A stretch of 64,000 bases of DNA from Paenarthrobacter sp. AR 02 (GTDB lineage Bacteria; Actinomycetota; Actinomycetes; Actinomycetales; Micrococcaceae), in NCBI RefSeq assembly GCF_021538675.1, contig NZ_JAJUKH010000002.1:1-64000 (forward strand). Reading direction: 5' to 3'. Made by a program: the position numbers and the translations under genes. The notes beneath the pieces were generated by a model that had not been told where the DNA came from, did not search any database, and saw only the letters and a list, made by a program, of their open reading frames with translations. How positions within the stretch are numbered: the first letter of the stretch is position 1; every line of letters starts with the position of its first letter. This document shows positions 51,073-59,017 of this stretch, piece by piece.

Positions 51073-52620
51073 ATGGACAACAACGGAGTTGGATCCTGGC
51101 TGCACCGCCGCCGCGCAAAGTCCGGGACCAAAACGGCCCTCGTCTCCGGCAGCCGGAGCCTGGGCTACGACGAACTCTCGACCCGCACCGATCGCCTGGC
51201 CAATGCACTTGTCGCCCGCGGCGTGGGCAAAGGGGACCGGGTGGCTTACCTTGGCGAAAACCACCCATCGTTCGTGGAGACCTTCTTTGCCTGCGGGCTG
51301 GTCGGGGCCATCTTCGTGCCGCTCAACACCCGGCTCGCTGCCCCGGAACTGCAGTTCCAACTGCAAGACTCCGGCGCGCGGCTCCTGGTCAACGCTTCCG
51401 CTTTGGAGGTCGTAGCGGGTGCGTCCACGGCAGGAACCGACGTCACTCACCGCCTCGTTGTGGCGCCCGACGGCGACGCCGGGTCCGTCGCTGAGCTGCC
51501 ACCCGGCGTCGAGCATTATGGCGACGCGATTGACGCGGCAGGTGACACGCCACTGGATGTGGCCGTGACCCTGGACGACGGCGCCATGATCCTTTACACC
51601 TCCGGCACCACGGGCAAGCCAAAGGGTGCGCTGCTGACGCACGGCAACATCACCTGGAACTGCATCAACACCGTGGTGGACATGGACCTGAACCGCAACG
51701 ACGTGGCCCTCATGATCTCGCCCCTGTTCCACGTGGCGTCCCTGGACATGGGCTTGCTGCCGATGCTGCTCAAGGGCGCCACCGTGGTTCTCGAAGCAAA
51801 ATTCGACGCCGGACGGGTACTGGAACTGGTGGCCGAGCACAGAGTCACCACGCTCAACGGCGTCCCGACCACATTCCAGATGCTTTGCGACCATCCGGAA
51901 TGGTCGACGGCGGACCTCAGCTCCCTGGACAAGCTCACCTGCGGTGGTTCTGCCGTTCCGCAGCGGGTGCTTGACGCCTATGAGGAGCGAGGCATCGGTT
52001 TCACCAGTTGCTACGGGATGACCGAAACCGCGCCAGGGGCGACGATGCTGCCGGTGTCCCGGTCGAAGGAGAAGGCCGGATCCGCAGGGTTGCCGCATTT
52101 CTTCACGGATGTGCGGATTGCCGATCCTTTGGGAGGCGTTGCTGCGCTTGGCGCGGTGGGCGAGATCCAGATTTCCGGCCCCAATGTCATCAAGGAGTAC
52201 TGGAACCGGCCCGAGGCCACCGCAGACAGTTACGCGGACTCTTCCTGGTTCCGTTCGGGCGACATGGGCCACCAGGACGAAGAGGGGTTCCTGTTCGTCT
52301 CGGACCGCCTCAAGGACATGATCATTTCCGGAGGCGAGAACATCTACCCGGCGGAGGTGGAAGCTGCCATAGCGGAGCTGCCTGAGGTGGGGAGCGTGGC
52401 CGTGATCGGTGTTGCCGACGAAAAGTGGGGCGAAGTGCCCCGGGCCATCGTTACCCTGCGTGAGGGGAGGACCTTGACGGAGGAGCAACTGCGCTCGCAT
52501 CTGGAAGGGCGCCTTGCCCGGTACAAGATCCCCAAGTCCGTGGTCTTCGTCGAGGAAATGCCACGGACGGCCAGCGGGAAAATCCGCAAGATGGACCTGC
52601 GGAAACAGTTCGCTCAATAA
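51073..52620 (+). CDS. couL: Acyl-CoA ligase, CouL-like
   Basis: A 515-residue adenylate-forming enzyme that would activate the imported acid as a CoA thioester. The phosphate-binding loop 'YTSGTTGKPKG' is at 175-185, 'CYGMTETAPGA' is the substrate/adenylate motif, 'WFRSGDMGHQDEEGF' the hinge region, and the catalytic lysine is in 'TASGKIRKMDLRKQF'. It follows couT by 11 bases with a GGAG ribosome site. In RHA1 the homologous CouL prefers hydroxycinnamates; preference here is inferred. Confidence 0.82.
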   Translation: MDNNGVGSWLHRRRAKSGTKTALVSGSRSLGYDELSTRTDRLANALVARGVGKGDRVAYLGENHPSFVETFFACGLVGAIFVPLNTRLAAPELQFQLQDSGARLLVNASALEVVAGASTAGTDVTHRLVVAPDGDAGSVAELPPGVEHYGDAIDAAGDTPLDVAVTLDDGAMILYTSGTTGKPKGALLTHGNITWNCINTVVDMDLNRNDVALMISPLFHVASLDMGLLPMLLKGATVVLEAKFDAGRVLELVAEHRVTTLNGVPTTFQMLCDHPEWSTADLSSLDKLTCGGSAVPQRVLDAYEERGIGFTSCYGMTETAPGATMLPVSRSKEKAGSAGLPHFFTDVRIADPLGGVAALGAVGEIQISGPNVIKEYWNRPEATADSYADSSWFRSGDMGHQDEEGFLFVSDRLKDMIISGGENIYPAEVEAAIAELPEVGSVAVIGVADEKWGEVPRAIVTLREGRTLTEEQLRSHLEGRLARYKIPKSVVFVEEMPRTASGKIRKMDLRKQFAQ

Positions 52621-52635
52621 GGGTTCCCCACCCCC

Positions 52636-52754
52636 GGACGCTCGCTCACATCCCGCCTGTTTGGTTTGGACGCTCTCTCACGTTCCGCCTGTTTGATCCG
52701 AACGCTCGCTCACATCCCGCCCGTTTGGTGGGGACGCTATCTCACGTCCCACGG
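52636..52754 (+). repeat. 32-bp tandem repeat array, forward
   Basis: Units begin at 52636, 52668, 52700 and 52732, exactly 32 bases apart, with the core G(G/A)ACGCTCGCTCACATCCCG; the fourth is partial. About 70-85% of positions agree between units. The array starts 15 bases after couL. Confidence 0.85.
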
Positions 52755-52759
52755 ATTGC

Positions 52760-52842
52760 TGAGTGAGGGTTTGGGGGATGGGGGTGGTTGGTGAGTGAGG
52801 GTTTGGGGGATGGGGGTGGTTGGTGAGTGAGGGTTTGGGGGA
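52760..52842 (-). repeat. 32-bp tandem repeat array, inverted
   Basis: Units with the core TGAGTGAGGGTTTGGGGGAT begin at 52760, 52792 and 52824, again exactly 32 bases apart and almost identical to each other. The core GTGAGTGAG is a close inverse of the CTCGCTCAC in the first array, so the two arrays face each other. Confidence 0.8.
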
Positions 52843-52890
52843 AATAATCCGTCAACAGGCTAAATCCGGGTTAACTTTGTCCATCAAACT

Positions 52891-52923
52891 GCCTTATTGG
52901 CTCCCGGGGCATTACGATAAGGC
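52891..52923. promoter_or_regulatory. Inverted repeat upstream of the DUF805 gene
   Basis: GCCTTAT (52891-52897) and ATAAGGC (52917-52923) form a perfect 7-base inverted repeat around a GC-rich spacer, 47 bases before the DUF805 start. It could be an operator or part of the promoter. Confidence 0.4.
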
Positions 52924-52969
52924 ACGACTCATCACCTGAGCGCCTCAAACCTACCCGGGGGAAATACTA

Positions 52970-53464
52970 ATGAGCTCTTACCCGCAGCAACCTCAGCAGA
53001 CCCAGCCCTACGCCGCCCAAGGCGGCGAGCCGCCACTGTGGGCTCCCTACTACGGCGCCCCGATCGGCGCAGCAGTCAACCGTTTCTTCAAGAAGTACAC
53101 CGCCTTCAACGGCCGCGCCAGCCGCAGTGAATACTGGTGGGTCGCCCTGGTCCTGGGCGTCGTCGGTTTCGTCCTGCAGCTCCTCACCGGCATCCTCGGA
53201 GCCGCAGGCGCGACCGTCAGCGCCAACGGCACCTCCGTTCCGGGGCCGGGCGCAGTCGTCGGACTCATTCTGATTGTCGTTTTCTACCTGGCTGTCCTGA
53301 TTCCGTCCATCGCGCTGCTGGTGCGCCGTCTCCACGACGGCAACTTCAGCGGCTGGCTCGTCCTGCTCGGCCTGATCCCGGGCCTTGGTGGCCTGGCACT
53401 GCTCATCTTTGCGCTCCTGCCGTCCAACCCGGCCGGCCAGCGTTTCGACCAGCCGACTGCCTAG
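52970..53464 (+). CDS. DUF805 membrane protein
   Basis: A 164-residue protein with a Gln/Pro-rich cytoplasmic tail (1-30), then the DUF805 signature 'YTAFNGRASRSEYWWVAL' and about four membrane helices. 'ALLVRRLHDGNFSGWLVLL' before helix 3 is also diagnostic. The function is unknown. GGGGGA precedes the ATG, and a strong terminator follows, so it is monocistronic. Confidence 0.88.
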   Translation: MSSYPQQPQQTQPYAAQGGEPPLWAPYYGAPIGAAVNRFFKKYTAFNGRASRSEYWWVALVLGVVGFVLQLLTGILGAAGATVSANGTSVPGPGAVVGLILIVVFYLAVLIPSIALLVRRLHDGNFSGWLVLLGLIPGLGGLALLIFALLPSNPAGQRFDQPTA

Positions 53465-53495
53465 TCAGCCGAGCACCAAGCAGTACGCTCCAATG

Positions 53496-53526
53496 AAAGG
53501 GGCGGCACCCGGTGTGCCGCCCCTTT
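53496..53526 (+). terminator. Terminator of the DUF805 gene
   Basis: AAAGGGGCGGCAC (53496-53508) pairs perfectly with GTGCCGCCCCTTT (53513-53525), followed by T. This is a classical intrinsic terminator. Confidence 0.9.
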
Positions 53527-53608
53527 TGCGTGCCCGCTTCCGAGTTCCGATGCGCCGGACATGACATGCTGTGACTGACACGGACCGACCCCAACGACGA
53601 GGAGTGCC

Positions 53609-54814
53609 ATGTCCACGCGAAACATCAAACGCGCCGCAGTGGTTGGCGGCGGGATCATCGGCATCGCTGTGGCCAGGGAACTGACCAACACCCTCGACGA
53701 CGTCCAGGTCACCGTGTATGAGAAGGAAGACCACCTCGCAGCCCACCAGACCGGGCACAACTCCGGGGTGGTCCACGCAGGCCTCTACTACGAACCCGGT
53801 GGGTTGAAGGCACGGTTGTGCCGCCGTGGTGTGGAGCTGCTCCAGGAATTCTGCGCCGCCAAGAGCCTTCCCTACGAGGCCTGCGGCAAGCTGGTCATTG
53901 CCCAGACACCGGAGGAGTCCAAACGCCTGGACAACATCTTCGCCCGCGCCACGGCCAACGGGGTCCCCGGAGCGCGGATGCTGCGCGGTGACCAGATACC
54001 CGAGGTGGAGCCGAACGCCGTCGGGCTTTCTGCTTTGCACTCGCCTGGAACGGCGATCGTGGACTACGCAGCCATCACCCGGGCGCTCGCCGACGACGTC
54101 CGCGCAGCGGGCGGGACCATCCGCCTTGGGACGGAGGTGACGTCGCTGGAACAGCAGGGGAGCGGCGTTGCGGTGTCCACGAAGGACGGTGACGAACATT
54201 ACGACCTGGTGGTTACGTGCGCCGGGCTCCAATCCGATCGCCTCGCCAAGGCAACCGGAGAGCCCCCAACGCCGAGGATCGTGCCCTTTTTCGGGCAATA
54301 CTTCCTTCTCGGGGGCGAAGCCAGGGAGCAGGTGCGGGGCCTGATCTATCCGGTGCCGGACCCGAAGCATCCTTTCCTGGGCGTGCACCTGACCAAACGC
54401 ATAGACGGCGAAATGATGCTGGGTCCCAATGCATTTATCTCTTTTGGTCGTGAATCCTACGCGTGGAAAAACGTCAATGTCCGGGACGTCCTGGATTACG
54501 CACTCTTTCCGGGCTTCTGGAATTTCGCCTGGCATAACGTGCCGTCTGCTGCCCGGGAATTCCAGACCGTCATCAGCAGGAAGAAGTTCATCCGTGAGGC
54601 AATGCGCTTCGTGCCCTCGCTCGAGGGGGCTAGCGTCCTGCCGGGTACCCGCGGAGTGCGTGCCCAGGCCATGAACGGTGACGGTTCGCTGGTGGACGAC
54701 TTTGTCATTGCACGACGCCGGGACACAGTGATGGTGCGCAACGCGCCTTCCCCGGGCGCGACGTCGTCGATGGCCATCGCCGAGTACATCGTGGAGCAGG
54801 CCCTGACAGAGTGA
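53609..54814 (+). CDS. lhgO: L-2-hydroxyglutarate oxidase
   Basis: A 401-residue FAD enzyme of the DAO family that oxidises L-2-hydroxyglutarate to 2-oxoglutarate and passes electrons to the quinone pool. 'AAVVGGGIIGIAVARELT' is the dinucleotide motif, 'AHQTGHNSGVVHAGLYYEPG' is the LhgO signature, and 'PFFGQYFLL' and 'HPFLGVHLTK' follow. The length equals the family's usual size. A GAGGAG ribosome site precedes ATG 53609. It appears monocistronic. Confidence 0.9.
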   Translation: MSTRNIKRAAVVGGGIIGIAVARELTNTLDDVQVTVYEKEDHLAAHQTGHNSGVVHAGLYYEPGGLKARLCRRGVELLQEFCAAKSLPYEACGKLVIAQTPEESKRLDNIFARATANGVPGARMLRGDQIPEVEPNAVGLSALHSPGTAIVDYAAITRALADDVRAAGGTIRLGTEVTSLEQQGSGVAVSTKDGDEHYDLVVTCAGLQSDRLAKATGEPPTPRIVPFFGQYFLLGGEAREQVRGLIYPVPDPKHPFLGVHLTKRIDGEMMLGPNAFISFGRESYAWKNVNVRDVLDYALFPGFWNFAWHNVPSAAREFQTVISRKKFIREAMRFVPSLEGASVLPGTRGVRAQAMNGDGSLVDDFVIARRRDTVMVRNAPSPGATSSMAIAEYIVEQALTE

Positions 54815-55185
54815 CCACGGGAGGCGCCCGATAGTTAACAAGCCCGTGACGTACCTGAAACCGCTCCGGACCACACGATGGATAGCGTGGCGGCATGATC
54901 GCATCGACTCTTGGAAGCTGGGCCGCCACCGCGCTCGCCAAGCTGGGCTCCATCATTGAAGCTGCCTACGTGATGGACTGCACCGGGCCGGAGTCGGAGA
55001 GCCCCGGGGCGGGCAGCGCGGATCTGACGTGGTTGCCGGCGCTCAGCGGGGTCACAGTTGCCGGTTCGCAGGCCATTCAATCCCACGTTTCGAGGCCCGT
55101 CATTTAGCCTTTGGGAGCGTCGGAAAGCCTGGGACTGTTGCGTTGGGCACACTTTTCGTAATTTGCGGGTAGCATGCCCTAAACT
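54815..55185. other. Intergenic stretch without a convincing gene
   Basis: A 70-codon frame from ATG 54895 ('MIASTLGSWAATALAKLGSI') is open to 55107 but has no ribosome site and no recognised relative, so I do not call it a gene. No clear terminator for lhgO was found here. The right end carries the promoter region of the DUF4193 gene. Confidence 0.5.
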
Positions 55186-55218
55186 GCATCACTGAGGTGC
55201 CGGAATAGGCACTATGCA
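55186..55218 (+). promoter_or_regulatory. Structured 5' leader of the DUF4193 gene
   Basis: GTGCC (55197-55201) pairs with GGCAC (55208-55212) around a GGAATA loop. The outer TGCAT (55186-55190) pairs with ATGCA (55214-55218), enclosing it. The element ends 20 bases before the start codon and could affect mRNA stability or translation. Confidence 0.45.
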
Positions 55219-55238
55219 GCAACGAAAGCGAACACCCA

Positions 55239-55541
55239 ATGGCTACTGATTACGACGCCCCGCGCAAGACAGAAGAAGAGTCTCCCGCTGAATCGCTTGA
55301 GGCCCTCCAGGCATCCCGTGGCGGCGGTGCCCAGACCGCCGTGATCGACGTAGAGGACATCGACACGGCCGAAGGCATTGACCTTCCCGGGGCTGACCTT
55401 TCGGGTGAAGAGCTGACCGTCATTGTGGTCCCTGAGCAGTCCGACGAATTCACTTGTGGCTCCTGTTTCCTGGTCCGCCACCGCTCACAGGTGGCTTTGG
55501 AAAAGAACGGCCTGAAGTACTGCAAGGACTGCGAAGGCTAG
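55239..55541 (+). CDS. DUF4193 family protein
   Basis: A 100-residue actinobacterial protein with an acidic, disordered first two thirds and a C-terminal pair of CxxC motifs ('FTCGSCFLVRHRSQV' and 'YCKDCEG') that could bind zinc. 'MATDYDAPRKTEEE' at the N-terminus is a recognisable family start. The function is unknown; similar small proteins are widely conserved in actinobacteria. It has a structured leader and its own terminator, which fits a short, separately controlled transcript. Confidence 0.9.
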   Translation: MATDYDAPRKTEEESPAESLEALQASRGGGAQTAVIDVEDIDTAEGIDLPGADLSGEELTVIVVPEQSDEFTCGSCFLVRHRSQVALEKNGLKYCKDCEG

Positions 55542-55548
55542 ATAACGC

Positions 55549-55594
55549 CGGGGTCTCGTTACCTTCGATCACGAACCAAGGTACGGAGACCCCG
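55549..55594 (+). terminator. Terminator of the DUF4193 gene
   Basis: CGGGGTCTC and TTACCTT on the left (55549-55565) pair with AAGGTA and GGAGACCCCG on the right (55578-55594). TTT follows at 55595. Confidence 0.85.
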
Positions 55595-55757
55595 TTTCCG
55601 GCCTGAAAACACGGCCCGCGGGACCTTGTCATGACCCGCCCGTAACCAATCGGCGCACCCTTTAACGGTTGCGTGCCGAAGCGGCCACAACCCGCCCCAA
55701 GCCCCTCCCACCCTCCTAATGTTGAAGTATCAACGTAGCCTGAAGGGGGCACAAAAA

Positions 55758-56303
55758 ATGAGGAAATTGGGAGCGGGTTTGGCGGCCGTCATGGCCGTTG
55801 CCGGACTCGGTCTGGTGGCGCCGGTACCAGCCTCGGCTGCCACGTATTGCGGCATCTCGTGGGGTTCACTGGCCAAGGCCGATCCCGATATGAGCGCCGC
55901 CAACGTCACAGGCGTCCGCACCGGCCAGCAGCCGTGCTTCGATCGCCTGGTGATCGACATGGCCGGGAAGGTTGCCGGCTACTCCGTGCAGTATGTTCCG
56001 GTGGTGACCCAGGACCCGACCGGCTTCCCCATCCCGGTGCTGGGGGACGCGGACCTGCAGGTGGTTGTGACGGCGCCGTCGTACAACCAGGCCGGCCAGC
56101 CCACCTATGAACCCGCGGCCAAGGCGGAACTGTCCAACGTTTCGGGATACCAGACGTTCCGGCAGGTGGTTTTCGCCGGCAGCTTCGAAGGAACCACGAG
56201 CATTGGGCTGGGGGTCCGTGCCCGGCTTCCGTTCAGGGTTCTCACCTTGGAGGGGCCCGACGGCGGGTCCCGGCTGGTAGTGGATGTCGCCCACCACTGG
56301 TGA
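55758..56303 (+). CDS. Secreted AMIN-like domain protein
   Basis: A 181-residue exported protein. The signal peptide ('KLGAGLAAVMAVAGLGLVAPVPASA') ends in an A-x-A site near residue 28. The mature part has two cysteines ('TYCGISWGSL' and 'QPCFDRLVIDM') that may form a disulphide, and a beta-rich 'GYQTFRQVVFAGSFEGTTSIGLGVRARLPFRV' segment typical of actinobacterial AMIN-like domains. It may bind cell-wall glycan. ATG 55758 is preceded by GGGGG; an earlier in-frame codon has no support. Confidence 0.75.
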   Translation: MRKLGAGLAAVMAVAGLGLVAPVPASAATYCGISWGSLAKADPDMSAANVTGVRTGQQPCFDRLVIDMAGKVAGYSVQYVPVVTQDPTGFPIPVLGDADLQVVVTAPSYNQAGQPTYEPAAKAELSNVSGYQTFRQVVFAGSFEGTTSIGLGVRARLPFRVLTLEGPDGGSRLVVDVAHHW

Positions 56304-56331
56304 TCGGTCAGCCCTTGGCCCGCGACAACGC

Positions 56332-56382
56332 GGGAAAGCGGTCAGTTCGCGGGAAACTTCCCTGCGAGCTGGCCGCTTTCCC
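56332..56382. terminator. Bidirectional terminator
   Basis: GGGAAAGCGGTCAG (56332-56345) pairs with CTGGCCGCTTTCCC (56369-56382) with one wobble. It lies between the convergent stops at 56303 and 56417. Confidence 0.75.
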
Positions 56383-56416
56383 ACGAACTCGGGGTAACGC
56401 GAGCCGTACGGACCGG

Positions 56417-57955
56417 CTACTCCGGAACTACCAGTGCCGGGGTGTCCTTGCGGATGGTCTCCCCACGGAAGAACCCGGGACGCATGCGGGCCTGAACAAG
56501 CATGACCACGCCACCGAGGGCCAGGATTCCGATGCCAAGCACGAACACGAGCCCTACACCGAAGATTTCCGAACCGCTGCCGAACTCCGGATCCCAGCTG
56601 TCCACTGCGGTCTGGATGAACACCACGAACAGTCCCAAACCACCGAGCAGCGGGCAGACGAGCCGGAAGAAGAAGTTCCGGGCGTTGGAGAACACGCTGT
56701 TGCGGAAGTACCAAACACAGGCGATGGCCGTGAGCCCGTAGTAGAAGCAGATCATCAGGCCCAGGGCCAGGATGGTGTCGTTGAGGACGTTCTCGCTGAT
56801 CACGTGCATCACCGCGTAGAACCCTGCGGACAGGACGCCCGCAGCGACAGTGGCGAAGCCCGGCGTCGAGAACTTCTTGCTCATGTGGCTGAAACGCTCC
56901 GGGAGTGCACCATAGTGCGCCATGGCCAGCAGGCTGCGGGACGGCGACGTAAACGTGGACTGCAAGGAAGCCGCGGACGACGACAGCACCGCGAGGGACA
57001 TGAGGATCGCGAACGGACCCATGACCGGAGAGGCCAGCGCGGTGAAGACGTTGGCGTGGTTCTCGGCGTTGTTCAGGCCAATTCCTGCATCTCCTACACC
57101 GGCGAACATCATGGTGGCGATGGTGACCAGCAGGTAGATGCCAAGGACGATGACAGCGGTGAGCGTGCCTGCGAGTCCGGCAGTCTTCTTGCCGTTGGCG
57201 GTTTCCTCGTTGACCGTGAGGCAGACATCCCAGCCCCAGTACACGAAGATCGACAACGAGATGCCGGCAGCGATTTGGCCGAAGGTTTCCACCTTGGTCA
57301 CGTCGAACCAGTCCCAGCTGAAGGGGATTGCGGTCTCGGAGGTGGACCAGTTGGCAAACGCCATGGCCACGAACAGGCCCAGGACCAGCAATTGGAAACC
57401 GACCAGGCCGTACTGAACGATCTTGGTGGTGTGCAGGCCGCGGTAGCTGATCCAGACGGCCAGTGCCACGAAGACGAAGCACGTTGCAACGTTCAGGAGT
57501 TTGTTGGAGGCTAGGTCCGCAAGCTCGGGTGAGCCGGTGGCCTGGGCGAGGAAGAGGTAGAAGAAGTCCACGGCGACGCCTGCCAGGTTGGACAGGACGA
57601 TGATGTTCGCTGCGAGCAGGCCCCAGCCGCCCATCCAGCCAACCCATGGGCCGAAGGCCTTGGTGACCCAGGTGAAGGTGGTGCCGCTGTCCGGGGAGTC
57701 AGCGTTGAGCTCCCGGTATGCGAGCGAGACCAGGATCATGGGAATGAACCCGATCAGGAAAATAACGGGCAACTGGAGCCCGACTTGGTTGACGGTGGGT
57801 CCGAGCGCACCCGTGAGGGTATACGCCGGGGCGATGGTTGAAATGCCAAGAACGACGACGGCGAGGAGCCCCAACTGCCCCGTCTTCAGTCCCTTGCCGC
57901 TGATGTTGTGCGACTCTGCAGCATCGACGCTGCTGCGGCGGATTGTCTGGCTCAT
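56417..57955 (-). CDS. APC family permease (amino acid/amine transporter)
   Basis: A 512-residue transporter with about 12-14 helices. 'KTGQLGLLAVVVLGISTIAPAYTLTGALG' in helix 1 and 'SLAYRELNADSPDSGTTFTWVTKAFGPWVGWMGGWG' are typical of the APC superfamily. The second half contains 'SSSAASLQSTFTSPSRSLLAMAHYGALPERF'. The substrate is probably an amino acid or polyamine but cannot be told. AAAGGG precedes ATG 57955. The two ATGAA-n5-TTCAT palindromes upstream suggest tight repression. Confidence 0.85.
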   Translation of the reverse strand: MSQTIRRSSVDAAESHNISGKGLKTGQLGLLAVVVLGISTIAPAYTLTGALGPTVNQVGLQLPVIFLIGFIPMILVSLAYRELNADSPDSGTTFTWVTKAFGPWVGWMGGWGLLAANIIVLSNLAGVAVDFFYLFLAQATGSPELADLASNKLLNVATCFVFVALAVWISYRGLHTTKIVQYGLVGFQLLVLGLFVAMAFANWSTSETAIPFSWDWFDVTKVETFGQIAAGISLSIFVYWGWDVCLTVNEETANGKKTAGLAGTLTAVIVLGIYLLVTIATMMFAGVGDAGIGLNNAENHANVFTALASPVMGPFAILMSLAVLSSSAASLQSTFTSPSRSLLAMAHYGALPERFSHMSKKFSTPGFATVAAGVLSAGFYAVMHVISENVLNDTILALGLMICFYYGLTAIACVWYFRNSVFSNARNFFFRLVCPLLGGLGLFVVFIQTAVDSWDPEFGSGSEIFGVGLVFVLGIGILALGGVVMLVQARMRPGFFRGETIRKDTPALVVPE

Positions 57956-58068
57956 ATGGGCCCTTTCTAGATGGCCGAAGGTTGCTGCGTGGTGCTGGCC
58001 AAGGAATTGGGGCCATCGAGGCGGGAAAGTTCAATCATGGTGGCATGTACTCCGGTGAGACGACAGTC

Positions 58069-58093
58069 ACTAAATGAATAGCGTTCATTTAGT
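58069..58093. promoter_or_regulatory. Operator-like palindrome 1 upstream of the APC permease
   Basis: ACTAAATGAA (58069-58078) and TTCATTTAGT (58084-58093) are perfect inverse copies around a 5-base spacer. Its length and symmetry fit a TetR-family or similar repressor site. It is about 115 bases before the permease start. Confidence 0.7.
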
Positions 58094-58124
58094 ATGGCCT
58101 GTGTCACGCCTTGGCGCAAGGCCC

Positions 58125-58143
58125 AAATGAATCCCGTTCATAT
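58125..58143. promoter_or_regulatory. Operator-like palindrome 2 upstream of the APC permease
   Basis: AAATGAA (58125-58131) and TTCATAT (58137-58143) repeat the core and 5-base spacing of palindrome 1. The two centres are 53 bases apart, about five helical turns. Confidence 0.6.
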
Positions 58144-58170
58144 GTGACCTCGCCGACCCGGTCGGACGGG

Positions 58171-58950
58171 TTAGCCGCCGAGGGTTGGCAGGGTCAGGAT
58201 TTCCGCGCCGTCGGCGGTGATGGCGATGGTGTGCTCGCTGTGTGCCGTGCGGCAGCCGGTGACGCTGCGCAGGGTCCAGCCGTCGGTGTCGGTGACGAGC
58301 TGTGCGGTGTCCGCCATGACCCACGGTTCAAGTGCAAGCAGCAGGCCGGGGCGCAGTTTGTATCCTCGCCCGGGGCGGCCCATGTTGGGCACGTGCGGGT
58401 CCTGGTGCATGGTTGATCCGATGCCGTGTCCGCCAAATTCGACATTGATGGGGTACCCGGCGTCGCTGAGTACTGAGCCGATGGCGTAGGAGAGGTCCCC
58501 GATCCGGGCCCCCGGGCGCGCCGCGGCAATCCCCGCGCGAAGCGCCCGCTCGGTGGCTTCAATCATCGCCACGCTTTCGGCGGGCTTCGAGTCGCCCACG
58601 ATAAAGCTGATCGCGGAGTCTGCCGCGATGCCCCGAAGGGAAGCCGCGAGGTCGAGGGTGAGCAGGTCGCCGTCGGCCAGGGTGTAGTCGTGGGGCTTTC
58701 CGTGGAGGACGGCGTCATTGACCCCGGTGCAGATGTAGTGCCCAAACGGCCCCCGGCCAAAGGAGGGTGCGTAGTCGACGTAGCAGGACTGCGCCCCCGC
58801 TTCGAGGATCATTTCCTTGGTCCACTGGTTGATGTCCAGGAGGTTGGTTCCCACTGTGCATCGGCCCTTGAGGGTGTGCAGGATATTGGCGACGAGGGCG
58901 CCGGAGTCCTGTGCTCGGAGCAGTTCGGTGGGGGTCAGGATCTCGATCAT
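58171..58950 (-). CDS. map: Type I methionine aminopeptidase
   Basis: A 259-residue enzyme that removes the N-terminal methionine of new proteins. The metal ligands are visible: 'NDAVLHGKP', 'LLTLDLAASLRGIAADSA', 'GGHGIGSTMHQDPHVPN', and the late 'HSEHTIAI' glutamate. The length fits the short type I form without an SH3 motif. AAAGG precedes ATG 58950. It is divergent from a small XRE regulator; actinobacteria usually have a second map gene beside secY, so this is likely the accessory copy. Confidence 0.9.
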   Translation of the reverse strand: MIEILTPTELLRAQDSGALVANILHTLKGRCTVGTNLLDINQWTKEMILEAGAQSCYVDYAPSFGRGPFGHYICTGVNDAVLHGKPHDYTLADGDLLTLDLAASLRGIAADSAISFIVGDSKPAESVAMIEATERALRAGIAAARPGARIGDLSYAIGSVLSDAGYPINVEFGGHGIGSTMHQDPHVPNMGRPGRGYKLRPGLLLALEPWVMADTAQLVTDTDGWTLRSVTGCRTAHSEHTIAITADGAEILTLPTLGG

Positions 58951-58963
58951 GGAGGGCCTTTCG

Positions 58964-59010
58964 CGGGATTACCAATAACTATCCCGGCCATATTATCCCG
59001 GTATTAGAAT
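58964..59010 (+). promoter_or_regulatory. Promoter/operator region of the small XRE gene
   Basis: CGGGAT (58964-58969) is an inverse copy of the two ATCCCGG sequences at 58981-58987 and 58995-59001, and a TAGAAT -10 lies at 59005-59010, 7 bases before the ATG. The message would be almost leaderless. The repeated sites suggest control by the XRE protein itself and possibly of divergent map. Confidence 0.5.
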
Positions 59011-59017
59011 TGGATCC

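Noticed and set aside
51058..52617. 519-codon minus-strand frame opposite the CoA ligase
   Set aside because: Antisense shadow; the plus strand has all adenylate-forming enzyme motifs.
52636..52842. CRISPR array
   Set aside because: Units are directly adjacent with no unique spacers, and no cas genes are nearby.
54895..55107. 70-codon frame after lhgO
   Set aside because: No ribosome site, no recognised relative, and a low-complexity product.
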